Under the pieces are notes generated by a model that saw only the letters and a program-made list of their open reading frames with translations, was not told where the DNA came from and made no database searches. From positions 1-5,719 of the forward strand of contig CAYOXS010000353.1 in assembly GCA_964407935.1 (NCBI GenBank): DNA of 5,719 bases, read 5' to 3'. Positions 1 through 5,450 of the stretch are shown piece by piece; position 1 is the first letter of the stretch, and each line of letters starts with the position of its first letter. This stretch comes from J095 sp964407935 (GTDB taxonomy: Bacteria; Chloroflexota; Anaerolineae; 4572-78; J111). The position numbers and the translations under genes were made by a program.

Positions 1-391
1 CGGCGACAATGAGGTTGTTGTCGTCGTTGCGCTGGGTGACGACGTTGGCGTAAGCGACGCCGCCGCCGCCGCCGGCCATATTGGTGACTTTGACGGTGCC
101 GCCAACGAGGCCGATGTCGCTGAGGACTTTACCGGCCGAGCGACAGGTCCAGTCCCAGCCGCCGCCGGGATTGGCCGGAGCAATGCATTCCACATTCGAA
201 GGGGCGAAGCTCGAAGCCGGAACCGCCGCTTCTTCTTTTGCCTGTTCCTGGGCCGGGGCTTTGGTGGGTGCGGCCTGTTCCTGAGCCGGAGCTTTGGTGG
301 GGGGTGGCGGCTCGGTGGCCGGGGTGCAGGCCAGCGCCGCCAGCAGCAGGGCCAGCAGGATTAGAACTAGCAGGGTCTTTCGTAGGGTCAT
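1..391 (-). CDS. Tripartite tricarboxylate transporter (TctC/Bug family) substrate-binding lipoprotein, N-terminal part
   Basis: Extracytoplasmic solute-binding protein that would capture a carboxylate and hand it to TctA/TctB membrane subunits. Only the first 130 codons are in the window; the family is usually about 300-330 residues, so over half lies beyond the left edge. The start at 391 is set by a textbook AAGGAGG (400-406) eight bases upstream. Residues 1-21 are a short charged N-region plus a Leu/Ala-rich hydrophobic stretch ending in A-L-A-C, so Cys22 is the likely lipidated residue (the -3 Ala is slightly atypical). Residues 23-60 are a Pro/Ala/Glu/Gln linker with a duplicated 11-residue unit. 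The mature domain starts near 65: the loop PGGGWDWTCR (75-84) matches the family's ligand-binding GGG-x-D-x-x-x-R loop, and VTNMAGGGGG (102-111) matches the second conserved Gly-rich segment. The substrate cannot be read from this. Family call is strong; lipoprotein call is good. Confidence 0.88.
   Translation of the reverse strand, partial: MTLRKTLLVLILLALLLAALACTPATEPPPPTKAPAQEQAAPTKAPAQEQAKEEAAVPASSFAPSNVECIAPANPGGGWDWTCRSAGKVLSDIGLVGGTVKVTNMAGGGGGVAYANVVTQRNDDNNLIVA
240..301 (-). repeat. Two tandem copies of a 33-bp unit inside the tctC-like linker
   Basis: Two adjacent, in-frame copies (240-272 and 273 to about 301, the second slightly shortened) differ at a few bases. They encode the repeated peptide TKAPAQEQA in the flexible linker between the lipidated Cys and the binding domain. 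This is a length-variable spacer of the kind common in lipoproteins, with no function of its own implied. Confidence 0.8.
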
Positions 392-452
392 TCTTCTTTC
401 CTCCTTGAAATTGGAACAGTTAAATTGATTAAATGGGTTGATGGATATTTCG

Positions 453-503
453 TAAAACGTAAAATTTTTGCCGGAAACGATTACGTTTTCGTTTTACGTT
501 TTA
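453..503. repeat. AT-rich inverted repeat with CGTTTT motifs between abrB-like and tctC-like genes
   Basis: Perfect 12-base arms, TAAAACGTAAAA (453-464) and TTTTACGTTTTA (492-503), are separated by 27 bases. The motif CGTTTT occurs three times on the plus strand (484-489, 490-495, 497-502) and once inverted (454-459). The stretch is far richer in AT than its surroundings and lies about 50-110 bases upstream of the tctC-like start, inside the 170-base gap between two co-directional genes. It could be an operator cluster for the tctC-like gene, or an RNA hairpin acting on read-through from abrB. There is no T-tract after the stem on the minus strand, so it is not a classical intrinsic terminator. 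Confidence 0.55.
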
Positions 504-561
504 AAAAGTACCGGGACAAAGGGCCTGTGCTGCACCTGAAAATATGCTCTGTAACATTATG

Positions 562-1056
562 TCAGCGTATGGCCAGCAGCCGCACCATCAATGGCACAAT
601 GATGAACAGCAAAACTACCCGCGTAAAATGGATCAACGACACTTTGGCCGGGTCGGCTCCTTCGGCGCTGGCAATGATGCTCATGCCGGTAAATCCGCCC
701 GGTGAGAAACTGAACAGTGCTGTGTCAAAATTGAGGTATCCCAGCCGGGAGGCAACCCAGGCCAGGATCAAACCGACCAAAATGTAAGTGCCGGCGCCAA
801 TCAGGCCCCACACCAGCACCGAGACGCCGCTCTGTAACAGTTCTTTGCTGAACGTACTGCCAACCACTACCCCCACCGCAATTTGGGCCGCTAATTCCAG
901 CGGCAGCGGCATGGCAACGGATATCGCGGTGGCTACCAAATTATAAATACCGCTGCCCAACATTGCGCCAACGGCTGCGCCCCCCGGAAAGTTAATCTTC
1001 CAGGCGATCAGCCCGCCGCAGGTTCCCCAGATAGTAGTCCAAAATAGTGTGTTCAT
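562..1056 (-). CDS. Half-length AbrB-duplication family integral membrane protein
   Basis: A 164-residue hydrophobic protein of the AbrB/'ammonia monooxygenase' membrane family (PF05145, TIGR03082 repeat), unrelated to the Bacillus DNA-binding AbrB. Most members are about 340-380 residues and contain the unit twice; this one has a single unit, so it would have to pair with itself or a partner. I see hydrophobic segments near residues 3-20, 24-45, 52-69, 77-103 and 140-162, with the conserved SPGGFTGM (118-125) and GADPAKVSLIHFTR (133-146) in the C-terminal part. The molecular function of the family is not settled; a transport role is a common guess, and placement just upstream of a TctC gene supports it. 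The reading frame is open to 1152, but the ATG at 1056 is preferred: it fits the family N-terminus, and the 32 extra residues are polar and unlike the family. The ribosome binding site before it (AGAAAAG) is weak. Confidence 0.82.
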   Translation of the reverse strand: MNTLFWTTIWGTCGGLIAWKINFPGGAAVGAMLGSGIYNLVATAISVAMPLPLELAAQIAVGVVVGSTFSKELLQSGVSVLVWGLIGAGTYILVGLILAWVASRLGYLNFDTALFSFSPGGFTGMSIIASAEGADPAKVSLIHFTRVVLLFIIVPLMVRLLAIR

Positions 1057-1122
1057 TGAGCTTTTCTGAAATTGAGATAGGAGCTGTTTTTTAGGATAGC
1101 AAAAGCGCGACAGTTGGGATAG

Positions 1123-1158
1123 TGCCAAATGGCAGGATTTTACCCCTGCCAATTGGAG
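1123..1158. promoter_or_regulatory. Pair of TGCCAAnTGG palindromes, possible operator
   Basis: TGCCAAATGGCA (1123-1134) is a 12-base palindrome, and TGCCAATTGGAG (1147-1158) is a close relative containing the perfect palindrome CCAATTGG (1149-1156). Their centres are 24 bases apart, just over two helical turns, 70-100 bases upstream of the abrB-like start. This is the spacing and form of a dimer-bound operator pair. An alternative is chance plus a small hairpin: CCCCT (1143-1147) can also pair with AGGGG (1157-1161). Confidence 0.3.
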
Positions 1159-1280
1159 GGGCAGGCTGTTTGATTCACTTTGCCGGCCCGGATAAAATAG
1201 GTTCAGTTCGCAGATTTGCTTATTTCACAGGAGTGTAACGGAGCCTGCGGCATAGCAACGAGAATGAAAACTCACGTTTA

Positions 1281-1355
1281 ACCTGTCGGGAGACCCTTAC
1301 CCTAAAGGGCACAGGTCGCTGCGCTCAGGGCCTGCCCCGCGTGCAGTTGGCGGGG
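1281..1355 (+). other. Structured stretch upstream of the dehydrogenase, possible leader RNA
   Basis: Two separate stems can form in the plus-strand transcript. ACCTGT (1281-1286) pairs with ACAGGT (1311-1316) around an inner CCCTT/AAGGG stem (1294-1298 with 1305-1309). CCCCGC (1335-1340) pairs with GCGGGG (1350-1355) around a 9-base loop. They lie 70-140 bases before the dehydrogenase start. I do not recognise a known riboswitch consensus. They could equally be an intergenic repeat unit or a terminator remnant. Confidence 0.35.
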
Positions 1356-1380
1356 TGACACAATTTAACGCACCTTAATT

Positions 1381-1405
1381 CCTGACTCCTGACCTCTGAT
1401 TCCTG
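1381..1405 (+). repeat. Imperfect short tandem run of CCTGACT-like units
   Basis: Successive units CCTGACT, CCTGACCT, CTGATT and CCTG run up to a few bases before the dehydrogenase ribosome binding site. This is a degenerate simple repeat. It lies in the probable 5' untranslated leader; no function is implied. Confidence 0.4.
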
Positions 1406-1423
1406 GTTTCAAAGGAGGCTTGC

Positions 1424-2389
1424 ATGAAAATTGTGATACCGGACGATTACCAAAACGTTGTACGTTCATTGGATTGTTTTCAACTGCTCAACGGTTTTGA
1501 TGTGCAGGTTTACGCCGACACTGTGACCGACATCGGCGAACTGGCCCGCCGCTTTGCCGCCGCCGACGCCCTGGTGCTGACCCGCGAGCGCACGCCCATC
1601 ACCGAGGCGCTGCTGGCCCGGCTGCCCCGGCTCAAACTCATCAGCCAGACCGGCAGGGTAGCCGGCCATGTTGATGTGGCGGCCTGCACCCGTCACAATG
1701 TCGCCATTACCGAGGGCTTTGGCTCACCGGTGGCCACCGCCGAGTTAACCTGGGCGCTGATTATGGCCGCGATGCGCCAATTGGTGCCGGCCGTCAACGG
1801 GATGAAAGCCGGCCGCTGGCAAACCAATATCGGTGACTGCCTGGATGGCAAAACGCTGGGGATTTGGGGTTACGGTAAAATTGGGCGGCGGGTGGCGCGT
1901 TACGGCCGGGCGTTTGGCATGGACGTGTTGGTTTGGGGCAGCGAGTCATCGCGGGCCAGCGCCGAGTCCGACGGCTATCGGACCGCCGCCAGCAAAACCG
2001 ACTTCTTTCAAACCAGCGACGTGCTGACCCTGCACCTGCGGCTGACCCCGGCCACCAGAAACCTTGTGCAGTTTGAAGATTTGGCGCAGATGAAACCCTC
2101 GGCGCTGTTTGTCAACACCAGCCGGGCGGCGCTGGTTGCAGAAGATGCGCTGCGCCGGGCCTTGCTCGGCGGCCGGCCCGGCCGGGCGGTGCTCGATGTG
2201 TACGAGCAGGAGCCAATTTACAGCCCCGACTACTGGGCGCTGTCGATGCCCAATGTGTTGTGTACGCCTCATCTGGGGTACGTTGAAACCCGCAGCTACG
2301 AATATTACTTTGGCGTGGCCTTTCAAAACATAGTGAGCTTTTTTAGCGGCACGCCGGAGAATGTGCGCAACCCGGAAGTGCTAAAATAG
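1424..2389 (+). CDS. D-2-hydroxyacid dehydrogenase family protein (NAD(P)-dependent)
   Basis: Cytoplasmic oxidoreductase interconverting a 2-hydroxy acid and a 2-keto acid, in the D-lactate/phosphoglycerate dehydrogenase superfamily; 321 residues, normal for the family. The start is fixed by AAAGGAGG (1411-1418) five bases before the ATG. The split substrate domain covers residues 1-105 and about 285-321, including QTGRVAGHVD (75-84). The Rossmann domain covers about 106-284 with the dinucleotide loop GYGKIG (149-154). The catalytic set is intact: Arg234 in VNTSRAALV, Glu263 in DVYEQEP, and His283 in TPHLGY. The second Rossmann strand ends VLVWGSESSR (168-177) with no Asp or Glu where NAD-specific members carry an acid, hinting at NADP(H). 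The gene diverges from the abrB/tctC-like pair, so a shared hydroxy-acid pathway is possible, but the substrate cannot be told. It is less likely to be a biosynthetic SerA because it lacks ACT or intervening domains and stands apart from serine genes. Confidence 0.92.
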   Translation: MKIVIPDDYQNVVRSLDCFQLLNGFDVQVYADTVTDIGELARRFAAADALVLTRERTPITEALLARLPRLKLISQTGRVAGHVDVAACTRHNVAITEGFGSPVATAELTWALIMAAMRQLVPAVNGMKAGRWQTNIGDCLDGKTLGIWGYGKIGRRVARYGRAFGMDVLVWGSESSRASAESDGYRTAASKTDFFQTSDVLTLHLRLTPATRNLVQFEDLAQMKPSALFVNTSRAALVAEDALRRALLGGRPGRAVLDVYEQEPIYSPDYWALSMPNVLCTPHLGYVETRSYEYYFGVAFQNIVSFFSGTPENVRNPEVLK

Positions 2390-2393
2390 AAGT

Positions 2394-2426
2394 AAGGAGT
2401 GAAGGCCCGGCTCTTGCTTCATCCTT
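2394..2426. terminator. Possible weak bidirectional terminator between convergent genes
   Basis: AAGGAGTGAAG (2394-2404) pairs with CTTCATCCTT (2417-2426) with one bulged base around a 12-base loop. It sits between the stop codons of the dehydrogenase and the response regulator, where a terminator serving both strands is expected. The stem is only moderately stable, and the downstream tract is TC-rich rather than a clean T-run, so termination is inferred mainly from position. The right arm is part of a 7-base direct repeat (TTCATCC units, about 2418-2432). Confidence 0.35.
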
Positions 2427-2434
2427 CATCCTTC

Positions 2435-3103
2435 TTATTTCACCAGCCCCAACCGGATGGCTTTGACCGCGGCCTGGGTTCGGTCCGACACATTTAGCTT
2501 TTGAAAGATACTTTGCAGGTAGCTTTTGACCGTCCCCGGGCTGAGGGTGAGCGTTTGGGCAATACCCTGATTGGCCAGCCCTTCAACCAGCAGGCGCAGT
2601 ACGTCCATTTCCCGGGGGGTGAGCGGTTCCGGCAAAGCCGGATCATCAGCCGGCAGATTCTCCGGCGGTTCATCCAGATCGCGCAGCACGTTCTGCAGAA
2701 ACTCCCGGTCCACCCGCGATTCGCCGCGAGCCACCGCCCGCACGGTGGCCAGCAGTTCATCGCGGGGAATATCTTTCAACACAAAGCCGGCGGCCCCGGC
2801 GGCCAGCGCCCGCAGCAAATAGGCGGTGCTGCGATAAGTGGTGATGATGATCACCCGCGCCGTAGAATTGGCGCTGTTGATGGCTTGCAGCGCGGCCAAG
2901 CCGTCCATATCCGGCATCCGAATATCCATCAGCACCACATCCGGCGCTAGCTGCTCAACCAGCGTCACAGCCTGCCGGCCGCTGCCGGCCTCGCCGATCA
3001 CCTGCACATCGGGCGCGGTCAAAATACTGCGCAGCCCTTCGCGGACAAGCGGGTGGTCGTCGGCCACCAGCACGGTGATTTTGGCAGATGGGGTTTGGCT
3101 CAT
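2435..3103 (-). CDS. NarL/LuxR-family two-component response regulator
   Basis: DNA-binding transcription factor switched on by phosphotransfer from the adjacent kinase; 222 residues, typical for the family. Receiver domain, residues 8-125: acidic pocket Asp15/Asp16, phosphoacceptor Asp60 in LMDIRMPDMDG, switch Thr88 in IIITTY, and conserved Lys110 in VLKD. A short acidic, Pro-rich linker (about 143-160) leads to a LuxR-type helix-turn-helix (160-222) beginning LTPREMDVLRLL, with recognition segment LSPGTVKSYLQSIFQKL (187-203). The Glu usual in LSNKEIA is Gly180 here, a mild deviation. The start codon overlaps the kinase stop (ATGA, 3100-3103), and a GGAGG (3108-3112) lies four bases upstream inside the kinase gene, so translation is probably coupled. 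Target genes are unknown; the convergent dehydrogenase is not an obvious one. Confidence 0.95.
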   Translation of the reverse strand: MSQTPSAKITVLVADDHPLVREGLRSILTAPDVQVIGEAGSGRQAVTLVEQLAPDVVLMDIRMPDMDGLAALQAINSANSTARVIIITTYRSTAYLLRALAAGAAGFVLKDIPRDELLATVRAVARGESRVDREFLQNVLRDLDEPPENLPADDPALPEPLTPREMDVLRLLVEGLANQGIAQTLTLSPGTVKSYLQSIFQKLNVSDRTQAAVKAIRLGLVK

Positions 3104-5388
3104 TTTTCCTCCACGGCGTATAACGGAATCCGGGCAGTAATTTTGGTGCCGCGCCCGGGCTGGCTGTCGAGCTTTAAACTGCCGCCCAGCAGCATCGCTC
3201 GCTCCTGCATCCCGGTCAGGCCAAAGTGCTGGCTTTCATCGGTGAGCGCGTCCACATCAAAACCGCAGCCCCAATCGCGAACTTCCAGCGCCAGATTTTC
3301 CCGGTCAACAAACAGCGACACCCGCACCCGGTTGGGCCGGGCGTATTTGCGGGCGTTGGTCAGGGCTTCCTGGGCAATCCGGAAAATGGCCGTTTCGACG
3401 GCCGGATTGAGTTTTACCCGGCCCAGGTCGGCCACAAATTCAAGCTGCCAGTCTTCCAGTTCGCTCAATTCCGTGGCGTACTGGCGCAGCCCCAAAACCA
3501 GCCCAAAATCCTCCAGCGTGGCCGGCCGCAGTTCAGACACCACCCAGCGGGCTTCGTTGATCGACTCGCGCAGGCGGGCCTGCCCCATCTGCAACTCGGC
3601 CAGCGCCTGCCCGTTCAGCCCGTCTGCCAGCGAGGCCAGCGTATCCAGGTGCATGTTGGCGCTGAGCAGCAGTTGGGTCAGCCCATCGTGCAAATCCAGG
3701 CCGATGAGCCGCCGTTCTTCTTCCTGAATTTGCGCCAGCTTTTCGGCCAGCGTGCGCAGCCGGGTTTCGCGCCGGGCCAGCCGTTCGTACAGCCGGGCGT
3801 TTTCCAGCGCGATGGCAGCCTGGTCCGACAGCAGGGCCAGAATGCGCAGGTTGTCCTGGGTAAACGCGGCCCGGTCGTTGAGCGACACGTTGAGTACGCC
3901 GATGACCTGCTCGCCCTGTTTCAGCGGGAAGGCCGCCGTGGCCTCAATGCCCCACGATTGGGCCAACGGCGAGGTGTACAGCGGGTGTTCGGCGGCGTGG
4001 TTGATCACCTGCGGCTCGCCGGTGCTGGCGGCGGTGGCGGTAATGCCATCTTTGCGCGGCGTGCGCGGCGGCCGGCCCTCAACACTGGGCGCGCTGACGC
4101 TGGCCGCAAAATCAAGCTCATTATTTTCCAGTACAAAAATACGTACCTCGGCGGCGCTCACCAGCCGCAGCGCGCTGGCGGCGATGGTGTGCAAAACCTG
4201 ATCCGGGGCCAGCGTGCTGGTCAGTTGCAGGCTCACCAGCCGTAGCGCTTCCAGCTCGGACAGGCGGGCGGTGAGGCGGCGTTCACGGGCGGCCAGGTCG
4301 GCCATCATACTGTTAAAGGCGGCGGCCAGCCGGCTCAACTCATCCTGGCTCGATACCTCAACCGGCTGCGACAGGTCGCCCTGCGCCACGCGCTCCGCGC
4401 CCCGGGCCAGCGCGCCAATGCCGGTGTCAATCCGGCGCAGCAGCGGCCAGGTGACAACCCCGGCCACCGCCGTCGATAAAAACGCCACAAACAGGCTGCT
4501 GGCGATGGCCAGATTCATAGCTGTGGCCAGTTGCTGCTGGGTGGTGGCCAAACTGGCCGCGGCGTGGGGCTGGATTTCACCCACCAGCACCTCTTCGCCG
4601 GCTTCGGCCAGCATATCGGCAAAAGTGGCAAACTGCTGCTGCTGCCGGTTGCGCCCCTGCATCAGAATTTGGCCGGTGATTTTTATCTGGGCGATCAGGT
4701 TACCCACGTAATCGCTCCAAAACTGCTCCTCTTTGGTCCGTACCTGCGATTTGAAAATGTTGTAGTGGTGCTGAAAGCCGATGACGCCTTCGCCAAAGCG
4801 AACGGTCTCGGCCGGGTCTGGTGACGCCAGATAGGAGGCAATGGCCAGCGACATTTCGCTGAGATACTCCTGCATGCCGCTGACGGCGTTTTGATAGATG
4901 GCGTCGTTTTGGGGCCGGGCCACCCGCACCTGGTGGGCCAAAAACGCGCTCAGCTTGATTTCGGCATCTTTCAAATAGATGATCGATAAATCCTGGGCGT
5001 CGCGCAGCCGGATCAGGTCGGCGCTGATGCTGTCGGCCTGGTGGTGGGTTTGAGCCAGTTCATCCGCCCACGTCTGCTCCTGCGGCGTGGTGATGCTGGC
5101 GTGGTAATTATTAACATCCGTTTCAAAATTTTGTAACTGGCTGCGAAACTGTGTTTTGAGGCCGGGTTTGCCTTCCATCAGATAGCGATAGAGCACCGCT
5201 TCGGAATCGCGCAGGCGAGCCTGCATTTGCACGGCCAATAACTGCCGCGTCACGTCGGCGGCAATGGCCGGCAGCGCGGTGGTGATGGTTCGCGCCAAAA
5301 AACCCAGCGCCAGCAGATTGACCAGCAGCGCCAGCCCCAAAAACAGTACCAACAGCAGCAAACTTTGTCTGATGCGCATCTTTGCCAT
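3100..5388 (-). CDS. Membrane sensor histidine kinase (HAMP-GAF-HisKA_3-HATPase_c)
   Basis: NarX/LiaS/DegS-class sensor kinase, 762 residues, partner of the response regulator that follows it. Order of parts: membrane segment about 8-33; extracytoplasmic helical sensor about 34-290 built from two similar units (see findings); membrane segment about 293-315; HAMP 316-370; coiled coil; GAF about 381-530; second coiled coil 530-555; HisKA_3 with phosphoacceptor His567 in LDLHDGLTQ; HATPase_c with N-box Asn678 (EALTNARKYA), G1 box DWGCGF (705-710), G2 box GLTGMQERA (723-731) and PGRGTKI (744-750). All residues needed for autophosphorylation are present. The only Cys I see is Cys708, so an Fe-S or heme-Cys sensor is unlikely. 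The ligand is unknown. An in-frame TGA just upstream limits the start to ATG 5388 or ATG 5379; neither has a strong Shine-Dalgarno sequence. Confidence 0.95.
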   Translation of the reverse strand: MAKMRIRQSLLLLVLFLGLALLVNLLALGFLARTITTALPAIAADVTRQLLAVQMQARLRDSEAVLYRYLMEGKPGLKTQFRSQLQNFETDVNNYHASITTPQEQTWADELAQTHHQADSISADLIRLRDAQDLSIIYLKDAEIKLSAFLAHQVRVARPQNDAIYQNAVSGMQEYLSEMSLAIASYLASPDPAETVRFGEGVIGFQHHYNIFKSQVRTKEEQFWSDYVGNLIAQIKITGQILMQGRNRQQQQFATFADMLAEAGEEVLVGEIQPHAAASLATTQQQLATAMNLAIASSLFVAFLSTAVAGVVTWPLLRRIDTGIGALARGAERVAQGDLSQPVEVSSQDELSRLAAAFNSMMADLAARERRLTARLSELEALRLVSLQLTSTLAPDQVLHTIAASALRLVSAAEVRIFVLENNELDFAASVSAPSVEGRPPRTPRKDGITATAASTGEPQVINHAAEHPLYTSPLAQSWGIEATAAFPLKQGEQVIGVLNVSLNDRAAFTQDNLRILALLSDQAAIALENARLYERLARRETRLRTLAEKLAQIQEEERRLIGLDLHDGLTQLLLSANMHLDTLASLADGLNGQALAELQMGQARLRESINEARWVVSELRPATLEDFGLVLGLRQYATELSELEDWQLEFVADLGRVKLNPAVETAIFRIAQEALTNARKYARPNRVRVSLFVDRENLALEVRDWGCGFDVDALTDESQHFGLTGMQERAMLLGGSLKLDSQPGRGTKITARIPLYAVEEK

Positions 5389-5409
5389 CCCGGATCATTT
5401 TTTTTGTAA

Positions 5410-5424
5410 GCTGCCATTATAGCA
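5410..5424 (-). promoter_or_regulatory. Extended -10 promoter for the kinase-regulator operon
   Basis: Read on the minus strand, TGCTATAAT includes a perfect -10 hexamer (5421 to 5416) with the extended-10 TG one base upstream. Transcription would start near 5409, giving a leader of about 20 bases before the kinase ATG. No TTGACA-like -35 is visible at 16-18 bases, as is common for extended -10 promoters. A short GC-rich inverted repeat (GCGC/GCGC, 5429-5439) sits in the spacer region, and the large palindrome begins about 30 bases upstream of the -10. Confidence 0.5.
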
Positions 5425-5450
5425 CACCGCGCCGAGCGCGCTATTGTTTT

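Larger units (their letters stand above)
1057..1423. other. Divergent intergenic region, 367 bp, no gene seen
   Basis: It separates the minus-strand abrB-like gene from the plus-strand dehydrogenase and must hold both promoters, but I find no convincing -35/-10 pair on either strand. Its visible content is a pair of related palindromes near the abrB side (1123-1158), a set of GC-rich hairpins in the middle (1281-1355), and an imperfect CCTGACT-type tandem run (1381-1405) just before the dehydrogenase ribosome binding site. No tRNA, known riboswitch or small protein with a ribosome binding site is evident. Confidence 0.6.

Noticed and set aside
425..787. 120-residue plus-strand open frame
   Set aside because: It runs through the AT-rich inverted repeat and then antisense to abrB, with no ribosome binding site or family resemblance.
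562..1056. AbrB as a DNA-binding transition-state regulator
   Set aside because: The family name is shared by accident. This protein is almost entirely hydrophobic membrane segments with no SpoVT/AbrB DNA-binding fold.
1057..1152. N-terminal extension of the abrB-like frame to ATG 1152
   Set aside because: The 32 extra residues are polar, unlike the family N-terminus, and overlap the palindromic control region. The ATG at 1056 gives a normal single-unit AbrB protein.
1230..1423. Known riboswitch (SAM, TPP or T-box type) before the dehydrogenase
   Set aside because: I looked for the conserved cores of these elements and found none. Only generic stems are present.
3226..4245. Long 339-residue plus-strand open frame opposite the kinase
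   Set aside because: It is antisense to well-conserved GAF and kinase domains. Its translation is Gln/Gly/Arg/Pro-rich with no recognisable domain, as expected for a shadow frame in GC-rich DNA.
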